A model generated the notes under the pieces. That model worked only from the letters and a program-made list of their open reading frames with translations. It made no database searches and had not been told where the DNA came from. Positions 26,310 through 34,793 of a stretch of 64,000 nt of DNA are shown piece by piece (position 1 is the stretch's first letter; the number at the start of each line of letters is the position of its first letter). The position numbers and the translations under genes were made by a program. Source of the stretch: a bacterium (GTDB lineage Bacteria > Hinthialibacterota > Hinthialibacteria > H5-UNCL2); the NCBI GenBank assembly GCA_015075175.1, contig JABTUV010000011.1, positions 71,392-135,391 on the forward strand, read 5' to 3'.

Positions 26310-27591
26310 TGGCGTCACCAGTCGCCCCATGCCCGGCGTCATAGTTTACTACCTGGTCGCAACCGACCGCCGCAACCGCGAGCCTAACCAGCCGCGTTGG
26401 CAATGGACGCGCTACAAGACCACCACCGGCGACGACGGCCTGGCCCGCGCCTCCGTCGCCGCCGACGGTCGCATCGCCGTTCTCTGGGTCGCCGTCTCCG
26501 GCGACGAGACCGCCGTGGCCGCGCACACGCACTACGGCGGCGCGCGCGGGGCTTGGCAACGCAAGGTCTACGGCGTCACCGATCGCCCCGTGTATCGTCC
26601 CGGCGAGACGCTGCATTGGAGCCTGCTCTTGCGGGAAGTAGAAGAAGCTGAAACGCGCACGCTCGCCGATCATACCACGACCGTCCGCATCAGGAATCCG
26701 CGCGGCGAGGACATCTGGAAAAAGCAGATGCAAAGCGACGCCTTCGGACAACTGTCGGGCGACTATGAGCTCTCCGTGCTGGGAGACGAGCCGCCATTGG
26801 GCGAGTATCACATCCAGCTGGTCGAAGGCGAGCGCGAATACCACGCCGTCACGTTTCGCATCGAGGAGTACAAGCTGCCCGAGTTCAACGTCACCGTCGA
26901 ACCGCAAAAAGGCAAGTTCCTTCCCGGCGACGCGCTGGTGGCCCACGTGACCGCCGAATATTACTTCGGCGGACCGGTCGCCAACGCGCAACTGGTCTAT
27001 GTCATCAAAGAGTCGCCCATGTATGTCATGTTCCGGCCCCATCGCAAGTATGATTGGTACTACGAGGACCTCTACGCCCGCGAGCGGGGCTGGTGGGGCG
27101 GAGGGCGGACCATCGCGCAGGAGACCGTCCAGACGGACGCCGACGGACGCGCGCGCATCGAGTGGAAGAGCAACAAGGATGCAAACACGAATCTGCGCTA
27201 TGACATCGAGGTGCGCGTGACGGACGCCTCGCGCCGCGAGATCGTCGGTAGCGGCCAGGTGAAGGTGGGGACGCAGCTCTATACGCTCCATCTGGACCCG
27301 AAACGCCACGTCTACCGCCCGCTGGACCGCGCCGAGGTCACGCTGCTCGTGAAAGACGTCAACGACCAGCCCGTCGCCGCAACCGGCACGATCTTTTTGT
27401 ACAAGCTGCGCTGGCGCGACGACCGGCAGCAGAATGAACCGATTCGACTCTTCGAGGAGGACTGGCAGGTCGGCGAGAAGGGCGAGCTGGACTACTCCAT
27501 CACCCTGACGGACGTCGGATACCTGGCTGGTCTTCGCCTCCGCCCGAGCGCGGCCCCTGCCGTGCAGGCCGAGACCACGCTGTGGCATTGA
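26293..27591 (+). CDS. Alpha-2-macroglobulin fragment: MG2-type domains
   Basis: A 432-residue frame carrying the macroglobulin domains before the bait region. YGVTDRPVYRPGETLHW near residue 95 is the hallmark MG2 motif of bacterial alpha-2-macroglobulins, and EYKLPEFNVTV near 193 opens the next domain. DPKRHVYRPLDRAEV near residue 335 starts a further MG domain. These proteins trap or inhibit proteases in the periplasm or at the surface. The frame is left near ITLTDVGYLAG and the downstream piece continues in another phase. Confidence 0.7.
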   Translation: MAFTCDGVTSRPMPGVIVYYLVATDRRNREPNQPRWQWTRYKTTTGDDGLARASVAADGRIAVLWVAVSGDETAVAAHTHYGGARGAWQRKVYGVTDRPVYRPGETLHWSLLLREVEEAETRTLADHTTTVRIRNPRGEDIWKKQMQSDAFGQLSGDYELSVLGDEPPLGEYHIQLVEGEREYHAVTFRIEEYKLPEFNVTVEPQKGKFLPGDALVAHVTAEYYFGGPVANAQLVYVIKESPMYVMFRPHRKYDWYYEDLYARERGWWGGGRTIAQETVQTDADGRARIEWKSNKDANTNLRYDIEVRVTDASRREIVGSGQVKVGTQLYTLHLDPKRHVYRPLDRAEVTLLVKDVNDQPVAATGTIFLYKLRWRDDRQQNEPIRLFEEDWQVGEKGELDYSITLTDVGYLAGLRLRPSAAPAVQAETTLWH

Positions 27592-28415
27592 GGGCGCCGG
27601 CGAAAAGCACCTGGACGTCCGGCCGGGGCGGTTGCAGATCATTCCGGAGAAGGACACCTTCAGCGTGGGCGAGACGGCGCGGCTGTTGGTCGTCGGCTTC
27701 CACGCCGATACACACGTTCTGTTTACGCGCGAGGCGGGGAGATCGTCGAGGCCCGCGTGGTCACGCTCTCCGGCCGCAGTGCGTTGATCGAGATCCCGTC
27801 ACCCGCGCCATGGTCCCCAACGTGTTCTTTTCCGCCACGGCGGTCCGCGACAATCAGGTCTACGCAGATACAAAGCAGGTGATCGTGCCGCCGGAATCAC
27901 AGTTTATCACCGTCGAGTTGTCGCCCAGCGCGGAGGACTACCCGCCCGGCGGCGAGGGCGCTTATGACGTGAAGGTGACGGATGCGTCGGGCGCGCCGGT
28001 AGAGGCGCGGCTCATGCTGAGCGTGGCGGACGAGGCGGTTTACGCGATCGCGCCGGAGTACGCTCCCGACGTCCGGCGCTTCTTTGCGACGGAGAGAAAC
28101 GACGCGTCAGCAGACGAGGCGCGACCGGGTCACACCAGCGGCTGCAATTCCTGTCCGCGCAGGCGTTCGAGGAGCGACGCCGGGAGGAGGAGCGCGATAA
28201 GGCGCGCCGACTCCTGGAGGCCGACGAGAAACGCCAAGCCGGAGTCGCGGGCGCGCGCTGACGAGGGATCGCCTCTACCGTTCAAGGCGGCGCTGGCGGG
28301 TCGTCGCGCCGGCGCCCGCGGCGGCTGAGCAGGAAGTCGCGCTCCAGGGCATGGAGGCGGTTGCCATTCGGCTCCGGCGGCCGGCACGCATTTTCTCGGC
28401 CGCGTCGTCGCGGGC
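27592..28415 (+). pseudogene. Alpha-2-macroglobulin bait-region segment, frameshifted
   Basis: Several phase changes occur here. Readable blocks in order are RPGRLQIIPEKDTFSVGETA, RLLVVGFHADTHVLF, MVPNVFFSATAVRDNQVYAD, PSAEDYPPGGEGAYDVKVTD and ARLMLSVADEAVYAIAPEYA. The last is the SVADEAVYA strand that precedes the bait region in the family. A short Arg/Glu-rich region follows to 28415, where the long C-terminal frame begins. Confidence 0.6.
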
Positions 28416-30584
28416 ATGCCGGCCCGGGCAGAAAAGGCCGTCTCGGCGGGCGAGCCGCCGCTCTCCGCCGCCGCCGTGCGCGCCGACTTCCGCAGTACTA
28501 TCTTCTGGAGTCCCATGATAGAGACCGACAGCGCGGGCATGGCCAGGGTCCCCCTCAAGTACGCCGAATCGCTCACGCAATGGCGCGCCACGGCCCGCGC
28601 ATTCACCGCCGACACGCGCGTGGGAGAGGTTTTCGTGAAAACGCGCACGCGCAAGAACGTGATGATCCGCCTCCAGGCCCCGCGCTTCTTCGTCGAGCGC
28701 GACCTCGTTACGCTTTCCGCCAACGTGCACAACGAGTTTGCCGAACCGTTGCGCGTCAAAGTGTCCATCACAGTTGCGGCCGCGACGGACAACGAGGAGG
28801 CGCCTCTTCAGCTGTCGGGCGAATCCGTCCGGTGGGTCGAGGTCGGCCCGCGCGCGCAACAGCGCGTGGACTGGACGGCCCGCGCAACTCGTCCCGCACC
28901 CGTCAACATCACGGTAACGGCGGAGTCCGGCAGGGAGTCCGACGCCATGATGCGCACCTATCCCGTGATGGTCCACGGCGCGCCCAAGATGCTCACCGCC
29001 GCAGGCTCCTTCAAGAACAAGTGGACCTTCTCTTTCAAGCTCCCCGAGGAGCGCAGTCCGGAGGTCAGCCGCCTCAAGATCATCGTGACGCCCAGCCTGG
29101 CGGCGAGTCTTTTCGACTGTCTGTCTTATCTTGCCGACTATCCCTACGGCTGCGTGGAGCAAACCATGAGCCGCTTCCTGCCGTCGGCCATCGTGGCGCG
29201 GACGCTGGAGCGCCAGGGCCTGTCGAGAGACGACGTGGATCCGCAACTAAGTGAGAAACTGAGAGACGGTCTCGCGCGGTTGGCGGGCTTCCAACACAAC
29301 GACGGCGGCTGGGGTTGGTGGACTGCGGACGACTCGAATCCCTGGATGTCCACCTATGTCTGCTTCGGCCTGCAGCTGCTCGGCGACGCGGACTATAACA
29401 TCGACCGCAACATGCTGGACCGCGGACTTAATTATCTGCGAAATGAATTGTTGAAGCAGGGGGACAACCCCGATATGGCGGCCTTCATGCTCTACGTGTT
29501 GGGGAAAGCCGGCCGCTCGGACGCGGAGATGGACAAGCTGTCAGCGGCTCTCTATGAGCGGCGGGAAAAACTCTCCCCCTCCACGCTGGCGCTCCTGGGG
29601 CTTTACTATCATAGTAAAAAGGACCTGGAAAAGTCCGGCGTGATCGGGCGCAATCTGGTCGGCTTCGCCAAAGTCGAGAAGAGCAACGATACGGCGCAAT
29701 TCGGTCGCACGGGCGTTGTAGTCCGCTGGAGCGAGGCGGCGGTGGAGGCGACGGCGCTGTCGCTCTATGCGTTGGCCGAGATCGCCCCCGAGGAGCCGGT
29801 AGTCAGGCAGGCGGTGCGTTGGCTGGTGTACAACCGCCGCGGCAACCGCTGGAACAGCACGCGCGACACCGCGCTGGCGGTGCTTGCGCTCAACGCCTAT
29901 CTGGAGAAGAGCGGCGAACAGAAGTCGGCCGGCACGCTCACGCTCTCGCGCGCGGGTCGCGTGATGGACACCTGGCGGATCGAGGCCGAGACCCGCGTCC
30001 GGCCGCGTGAACTGACGCTCGCCGAGGGCGAGTGGCTGGCGGCGGGCAACAACCGCTATGAACTGGCGTGGGACGGCGGCGGCGAGGTGTACGCTTTCGC
30101 CTATCTTACTTTCTTCACCAAGGAGGAGGACATCACCGCCGCCGGCAATGAGGTCTTCGTCTCGCGCAAGTACTATCGCGTGGTACCCAAGGAGACGCTG
30201 CTCCAGGGCGTGTACGAGACCAAAGTTGAACTCGAACCGGGCGAGTCGGTTAGGAGCGGCGAGCGCCTCGAAGTCGAGCTCTCCATCGACTGCAAGAACA
30301 ACTATGAGTATCTTGTGTTCGAGGATTACAAGCCGGCGGGGTGCGAGCCGATTGCGCAGGTGTCGGGGCCGGCGTGGGGCGCGGTCTACACGCAAATGGA
30401 GTTGCGCGACGAGAAGGTCGCCTTCTTCGTGTCGCGCATGAACCAGGGCAGGCACGAGATTCGTTACCAACTCAGGGCGGAGGTTCCGGGCGCATTTCAC
30501 GTCCTGCCGCACCAGGCGCACGCCATGTACGTGCCCGAAATCCGCGCCAACAGCGCGGAGGGCCGGCTGGAGATCGCGCCGTAG
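28416..30584 (+). CDS. Alpha-2-macroglobulin C-terminal part with thioester motif
   Basis: A 722-residue frame beginning in the post-bait domain (TIFWSPMIETDSAGMARV). The thioester motif GCVEQ occurs at residues 245-249 (PYGCVEQTMSR), so this is a thioester-forming member. It is followed by the alpha/alpha thioester domain (AGFQHNDGGWGWWTADDSNP near 290) and the receptor-binding-like terminal domain ending at LEIAP. Together with the upstream pieces (25091-28415) the intact protein would be about 1830 residues. No penicillin-binding protein 1C gene, the usual bacterial partner, is adjacent. The TAG stop is the first triplet before the R3 palindrome. Confidence 0.88.
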   Translation: MPARAEKAVSAGEPPLSAAAVRADFRSTIFWSPMIETDSAGMARVPLKYAESLTQWRATARAFTADTRVGEVFVKTRTRKNVMIRLQAPRFFVERDLVTLSANVHNEFAEPLRVKVSITVAAATDNEEAPLQLSGESVRWVEVGPRAQQRVDWTARATRPAPVNITVTAESGRESDAMMRTYPVMVHGAPKMLTAAGSFKNKWTFSFKLPEERSPEVSRLKIIVTPSLAASLFDCLSYLADYPYGCVEQTMSRFLPSAIVARTLERQGLSRDDVDPQLSEKLRDGLARLAGFQHNDGGWGWWTADDSNPWMSTYVCFGLQLLGDADYNIDRNMLDRGLNYLRNELLKQGDNPDMAAFMLYVLGKAGRSDAEMDKLSAALYERREKLSPSTLALLGLYYHSKKDLEKSGVIGRNLVGFAKVEKSNDTAQFGRTGVVVRWSEAAVEATALSLYALAEIAPEEPVVRQAVRWLVYNRRGNRWNSTRDTALAVLALNAYLEKSGEQKSAGTLTLSRAGRVMDTWRIEAETRVRPRELTLAEGEWLAAGNNRYELAWDGGGEVYAFAYLTFFTKEEDITAAGNEVFVSRKYYRVVPKETLLQGVYETKVELEPGESVRSGERLEVELSIDCKNNYEYLVFEDYKPAGCEPIAQVSGPAWGAVYTQMELRDEKVAFFVSRMNQGRHEIRYQLRAEVPGAFHVLPHQAHAMYVPEIRANSAEGRLEIAP

Positions 30585-30662
30585 TTGCGCAGCGTGCTGC
30601 GCCGCTTGGGCGGCATGGGACGTATGCGACCAATGCGACCTATAGGACCCATTGGGCCGATG
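30582..30662. repeat. Repeat R3 followed by R12
   Basis: TTGCGCAGCGTGCTGCGC follows immediately after the TAG of the alpha-2-macroglobulin gene. Next come CGACCTATAGGACCCATTGG blocks of family R12 around 30635-30660. Confidence 0.75.
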
Positions 30663-30730
30663 GGGCGACCTTCGGGCTGGCGATTTTCGGCAATGCCGTC
30701 CCACGGGTCCCATTCCCCCGGATTTCCCGC

Positions 30731-30759
30731 TTGACAGCCCTTGGCGTTTCCGCTATGAA
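30731..30759 (+). promoter_or_regulatory. Sigma70-type promoter of rplM-rpsI
   Basis: Perfect TTGACA (30731-30736), a 17-bp spacer and TATGAA (30754-30759) lie 83 bp before the rplM ATG. A second TATAAT at 30831 has no matching -35 hexamer and overlaps the leader. Confidence 0.65.
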
Positions 30760-30842
30760 GGCGTTTCTGTCTACCCCGCCCGGGGAGGGGGTCTTTTTGT
30801 GCGTCCCCCCTGGAGCGGGTCATGGAAAGGTATAATTTTATT

Positions 30843-31309
30843 ATGAAGACGTACACCGCCAAGCCCAGCGAAATCAACAAGCAATGGCATCTCGTGGATG
30901 CCGCCGGGCAGACTTTGGGGCGCCTGGCCAGCGAGGTCAGCCGGCTGCTTTGGGCAAGCACAAGCCCATGTACAACGCCCACCTGGATACGGGCGATTTC
31001 GTGGTCGTGGTGAACGCCGAGAAGGTCATGACGGGGACCAAGACCGACAGCAGCTTCTACCGCCACCACTCGAACCATCCCGGCGGGCTGACCCACGAGG
31101 ACCTTTATGGAGCAGATGGCCAAGGCGCCGACGCGCATCATCGAGAACGCGGTGCGCGGATGATGCCAAGGGTTCGCTGGGCCAGGCGCAGATGAAAAGA
31201 TTGAAAGATTTACGTCGGGCCGCAGCATCCGCATCGAGGGCGCAGGCGCCGCAGCCCTACGTCCTGGACCCCGCGCCGGCCGCGGTCGCGGGATGACGTC
31301 GCGGCGTAG
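30843..31309 (+). pseudogene. rplM: Ribosomal protein uL13 gene, broken by frameshifts
   Basis: The reading starts correctly as [20 protein letters not shown], then [16 protein letters not shown], matching the uL13 N-terminus. It then continues in a second phase as [33 protein letters not shown] and [13 protein letters not shown] third phase reads [17 protein letters not shown], and another [16 protein letters not shown] then VGPQHPH. At least four single-base shifts break it. Since uL13 and uS9 are normally indispensable and the upstream promoter is sound, consensus error is the likely cause. Corrected, the end probably falls at the TAG at 31307-31309 in repeat R3. Confidence 0.85.
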
Positions 31310-31328
31310 TTGCGCAGCGTGCTGCGCG
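31307..31328. repeat. Repeat R3, copy between rplM and rpsI
   Basis: TTGCGCAGCGTGCTGCGC follows a TAG that can serve as the corrected rplM stop. The remaining bases to the rpsI start contain GAGGAG, its ribosome-binding site. Confidence 0.7.
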
Positions 31329-31428
31329 CGTATGGAGTGCGGCCTGGCACTGCCGCGACGCTTTGCGGCAGGGCGCAGGATGAAGCCTGTTCTCCGGCGG
31401 TACGAAAGAAACACACGAGGAGAGAAGC

Positions 31429-31817
31429 ATGGCGGATACGTGTCTGGCATACGGAACCGGGCGGCGCAAGACCAGCGTGGCGCGGGTGCGTATCTATCCG
31501 GCGACGGCACGATCATCGTGAACGGGCGTCCGTCGCAGACGTATTTCCACCGTCCCACGCTGGGATGGTCATCCGGCAGCCCCTGGAGTTGACGGGAACG
31601 GCGGGGCGCTACACCATCGTGGCGCTGTTGGACGGGGGCGGGTGGCCTCGCAGGCGGGTGCGCTGCGGCACGGCTTGTCGCGCGCGCTGGAGGCGCTGGA
31701 CCCTGGCTGCGCGTCCCGCTCAAACAAGCCGGTTTCCTGGGCGCGACGCCCGCATGGTCGAGCGCAAGAAATACGGCGCTCCGGCGCCGCAAACGCTTCC
31801 AGTTTTCCAAGCGGTAG
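31429..31817 (+). pseudogene. rpsI: Ribosomal protein uS9 gene, broken by frameshifts
   Basis: ATG 31429 lies after GAGGAGAGAAGC. Readable uS9 blocks in successive phases are YGTGRRKTSVARVRIYPGDG, TIIVNGRPSQTYF, GMVIRQPLELTGTAGRYTIV, SQAGALRHGLSRALEALDP, DARMVERKKYGA and a final RKRFQFSKR with TAG at 31815-31817. The C-terminal Lys-Arg tail that reaches the ribosomal P site is therefore present. The 389-bp span is not a multiple of three and at least four shifts are needed to read it. rplM-rpsI is the standard gene order. Confidence 0.85.
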
Positions 31818-31846
31818 GTCGTCTGCGCACTTTCTCGAAGAACCTC

Positions 31847-31876
31847 ACAGGCCCCGGCGACGGGGCCTGTGCTTTA
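31847..31876 (+). terminator. Rho-independent terminator of rplM-rpsI
   Basis: A perfect 10-bp stem, ACAGGCCCCG (31847-31856) and CGGGGCCTGT (31861-31870), with loop GCGA, is followed by GCTTTAT. It lies 30 bp after the rpsI stop. Confidence 0.85.
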
Positions 31877-32285
31877 TCGCCCCTCACCCTGCCCTCTCCC
31901 GGAGAGAGAGGGTGCAGAGGGTTTCACCTCCAACTCGCCGCAGCTCACGAAGTTGCGCGAGGCGTCCGGCCCGCACGACGGCGCTCCCACCACCCGCACC
32001 GCGACGACCGTTATGGGCGCGAAGCGCAGCTCGTGGCGACTGAACGGTTGCACGGAACCCCGTTCCGTCGCCGTGGTCGCGGGATAATCCAACACGCCGA
32101 GCTTCCTCCAGGGTCCGCCGGCGCGCGTTCTCGCCTCCACGACGACCGGCACGCGGTCCGTCGCCCACCAGCCCCCGCCGGAAGTGAAGTCGCCGTGATG
32201 AAAGACCACGCCCTCGATGCGCGTGGGACGGGCGAAGTGGACGGCGAACCAGTCCTCCTGGGCGGCGCGCCGTCGTCGGTGTTGC
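31874..32285 (-). pseudogene. C-terminal F5/8-type-like domain of the second GH127 protein, out of frame
   Basis: The minus-strand frame ending at 31874 encodes WFAVHFARPTRIEGVVFHHG, WWATDRVPVVVEARTRAGGP, WRKLGVLDYPATTATERGSV and FAPITVVAVRVVG. This looks like a discoidin (F5/8 type C)-style carbohydrate-binding domain. It is out of phase with the GH127 frame by a shift near 32270-32290, so it was probably the C-terminus of that protein. The last residues (LSGRGQGEGR) and the stop are encoded by repeat R6. Confidence 0.6.
31877..31918. repeat. Repeat R6, single copy
   Basis: CCCCTCACCCTGCCCTCTCC followed by CGGAGAGAGAGGGTGCAGAG is the same hairpin type as the array at 24455-25025. It separates the rpsI terminator from the GH127 tail. 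Confidence 0.7.
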
Positions 32286-34125
32286 AGTAGACGCGGGGTT
32301 CGCCGTCGACCAGCGAGCCGCGCGCGCGGCCCGCGCGCGAAGTCCACTGCTCGTAGGGCGGCGTAAAGGCGCGCGAGACTTCCGGTCGGGCCAGAATGCC
32401 CCCACACACCGGCATCCACACGGACATGAGCGAGCCGCCCGTCCCCGCCTCACAGTACGGCCGATAGATCAAGCGACCGCCTCCTACCGCGGGCACGGCA
32501 AGCGTGTGAGCCTGTGCGTTGAACTCGCACTCGCGTAACCGCTTCACGTCCGGGCGCGCCGCTCCCAGGTCAACTCCATGATTGTCGGCGGCGTCGCAGG
32601 CGAAAAAGACCGGCCCGCGCGACAGCGCCGTCCGCCCCCCCTGCTCGTGGGCCACTACCGGCATCTCGAAACGCAACGACAGCGTCGCGCTCCCCCGCCA
32701 CTCGCGCGAGAGCTCCGCGTATGCGCCGGGTTTGACTCTTATTCGTTTGCCATCAAGCGCCGCCCGCTCGGCGAAGAAGGGTATCAACAGCTTGAGCGTG
32801 AACGTGGCCGGACGTTCGGCCTTCACGGTCACCGCCACGGTCCCGTCCCACGGATACTGCGTCGCCATCGTCAACGTGACGGGCACGCCCGACATCCGCG
32901 TCCTGTACTCGCAGTTTTCATACAGGTTCACGACCAGCGCGTCGCTGCCCTCCATGACCGCGAATTGCCGCATCAATTCAATGCCCCGGATTCCCGAAGA
33001 ACCGCAGCAGTTCATCTCGCGCGCGTAGGGCTTGCGGCCCTCCAGAGGCGTGAAATAGCACCACAGGAGGCCGTCCGGATGCTGGGCGGCCAGGAGATGG
33101 TTGTAGACGTGGCGATGCAGTTCGTCGGCGTAGCGCGGCTCTCCGGTCGCGCGCAGGAGCTGTAGGTTGAGCTGCTCCCAGGTGACCTGCACGCAGGTCT
33201 CGGCGCAACGGCCGGAGGGAACCAGCGTATCGGGGACGGCGAAGTGCTCGTGGCCGTCGATGGAGCCGGTAAGAAAACGATAATGCGAGGCCAGGTCGGC
33301 CTGCGCCAGTTGCGCGACGCGCAGAGCGCGCGCATCGCCCGTGCAGCGCCAGTATTCGACCAGGCCCACGTAGTTGCTCATGGTCTCGTAGGCCTTGCCA
33401 TTGCCGACGCCGTGGATCATGCCGGTGTTTTCGGGAATCGACAGAAGCCCGTTGCGCTCATCGACGCGCTCGATGAGATAGCGGCAGAAACTCAGATAGC
33501 GGGCGTCGCCGGTGCGCCGATAAAGCAGGCACATGGCTTCGAGGATGCTGGTCGCCGCCAGGCCCTGGTGCGTGCCGGCGGCGATGATGTCGCGCCTGCC
33601 GGGTCCGAAGGTCTCGACTAGGAGATCGCCGATCCGCTTGCAGGCGGACAGCGCCCCGGCGTCGCCGGTCGCCGCATGATACTCGAGCAGTCCCAGCAGC
33701 ACGTACTTGTGGACCCAGACGTCCCACGAAGTCCAACGATCCTGGTCGAGATACGTGCCCAGGTAGCCGTCGGGCTGCTGCGTCTCCATCAGTGCACTCG
33801 CCAGGCGGTCCAGGCGTCCGCGCAGCGCCTCATCGTCCGGACACGCCTCCAGTCCCAGATCGGCGGCGTGCAGCCACTTGCCCACATGCTCGCCGATCCA
33901 CTCCTGCGAACCGGGCCGATGCTGAAAACCTGAGAGGAGCATCTCGTCGCTGGGAAAGGTCAGGAGCCGCTGGTCGCGGTTGGCCGCCAGCCGCTGGCCC
34001 AGAAGGCCGGAGAGCTGCAGTTGCTCGGTGCGCGCCGGTGAGAGTGAGTCTCGCTCCCCTCCCGCTGCGGCGCTTCCCGACGTCCACATGATCGTCAGCA
34101 TAACCACGATGAGTCCCGTTTGCAT
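32011..34125 (-). CDS. Secreted GH127 beta-L-arabinofuranosidase-like enzyme
   Basis: The start is the ATG at 34125, seven bases after GGGAGA; the longer frame to 34299 has no support. A signal peptide (GLIVVMLTIMWTSGSAAA) precedes the catalytic alpha/alpha barrel. The GH127 metal/nucleophile residues are Glu309-Thr-Cys311 and Cys373-Cys374 (EMNCCGSSG). Tandem hairpin helices such as LMETQQPDGYLGTYLDQDRW near 112 are typical. After about residue 610 the frame runs out of phase, and the true C-terminus is the domain at 31874-32285. It differs from the GH127-type protein at 381-2144 in having a clear signal peptide and a binding domain. It likely acts on plant-type arabinosides in the periplasm or outside. 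Confidence 0.85.
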   Translation of the reverse strand: MQTGLIVVMLTIMWTSGSAAAGGERDSLSPARTEQLQLSGLLGQRLAANRDQRLLTFPSDEMLLSGFQHRPGSQEWIGEHVGKWLHAADLGLEACPDDEALRGRLDRLASALMETQQPDGYLGTYLDQDRWTSWDVWVHKYVLLGLLEYHAATGDAGALSACKRIGDLLVETFGPGRRDIIAAGTHQGLAATSILEAMCLLYRRTGDARYLSFCRYLIERVDERNGLLSIPENTGMIHGVGNGKAYETMSNYVGLVEYWRCTGDARALRVAQLAQADLASHYRFLTGSIDGHEHFAVPDTLVPSGRCAETCVQVTWEQLNLQLLRATGEPRYADELHRHVYNHLLAAQHPDGLLWCYFTPLEGRKPYAREMNCCGSSGIRGIELMRQFAVMEGSDALVVNLYENCEYRTRMSGVPVTLTMATQYPWDGTVAVTVKAERPATFTLKLLIPFFAERAALDGKRIRVKPGAYAELSREWRGSATLSLRFEMPVVAHEQGGRTALSRGPVFFACDAADNHGVDLGAARPDVKRLRECEFNAQAHTLAVPAVGGGRLIYRPYCEAGTGGSLMSVWMPVCGGILARPEVSRAFTPPYEQWTSRAGRARGSLVDGEPRVYCNTDDGAPPRRTGSPSTSPVPRASRAWSFITATSLPAGAGGRRTACRSSWRRERAPADPGGSSACWIIPRPRRRNGVPCNRSVATSCASRP

Positions 34126-34152
34126 GACTTTTCTCCCAAGGGCGGTACCGGC

Positions 34153-34181
34153 ATCATGCCACAGTTTCGCGGCTCCGTCAA
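34153..34181 (-). promoter_or_regulatory. Sigma70-type promoter of the second GH127 gene
   Basis: On the minus strand TTGACG (34181-34176), a 17-bp spacer and CATGAT (34158-34153) lie 28 bp before the start at 34125. Confidence 0.65.
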
Positions 34182-34604
34182 TCGGGCGGGAATTTCCGCC
34201 GGGTTTTGTCGTACTACGACTGGGGCCATGAATCACCGGGCTTCTTCCGGCGCTCGCGGGCGCAGCACCCCTCGATACGGCCTTCGACCATCCCTCCAAG
34301 CCAGATATTCCCTGGCCGCCATAGTATGGGCCGACTTACTTCCAGCGGGCGACCATGGCGCTGCAACGCTGGCGCAGGCGACCGCGGAGTCATACTCTGG
34401 CATGTGGGGAAACGTCGGCTACTACCGGGCGGCGCGGGCGTGGGCGGAAGGAAAGGGACCGCATCCCACGTTGGACCAGGGGAACCGGTAAGCCCCAGCA
34501 CCGCAAGCACGCGTGATTCACTCGCGGTCCCGCGACTCCGAAACCCCGTGCCGTCCGTGACGCCGGACCACAAGGCCAACCCCAAAGATGGGCGGGGGAA
34601 GCGA

Positions 34605-34763
34605 CAGGGCTGAGCAGCTGCGAAGCAGCGTGTCGAAGCCCGGCTTGATGCTGAGGACCTGCTTAACGCGGCCATCCGCTCCCCCCCTTAATAAGGGATG
34701 ATGATGCGCGCGCGGCAGCAAGCAGCCGCACTACACATCCGCGCAGCACGCTGCGCAACTACC
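34605..34763. repeat. Repeat R4 copy 2 and R3 copy
   Basis: R4 blocks (AGGGCTGAGCAGCTGCGAAG, GCCCGGCTTGATGCTGAGGA, CTCCCCCCCTTAATAAGGG) run to about 34700. An R3 palindrome GCGCAGCACGCTGCGCAACT lies at 34741-34760. The stretch 34182-34604 upstream of the GH127 promoter has only short overlapping frames and nothing I can call a gene. Confidence 0.65.
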
Positions 34764-34793
34764 GGGAAAGGAACCGCAACAGCTCCTCCGTGC

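Noticed and set aside
30831-30836. TATAAT immediately before rplM as the main promoter
   Set aside because: It lies only 7 bp from the ATG and has no -35 hexamer at proper spacing; the TTGACA-17-TATGAA pair upstream is better.
30843-31817. Programmed frameshifting in ribosomal protein genes
   Set aside because: Four or more shifts per gene in both directions without slippery sites or stimulatory structures cannot be programmed.
34182-34604. Possible small gene reading SYSGMWGNVGYYRAARAWAEG
   Set aside because: No start signal or recognisable family, and the frame is short and not conserved in pattern; left as unassigned intergenic sequence.
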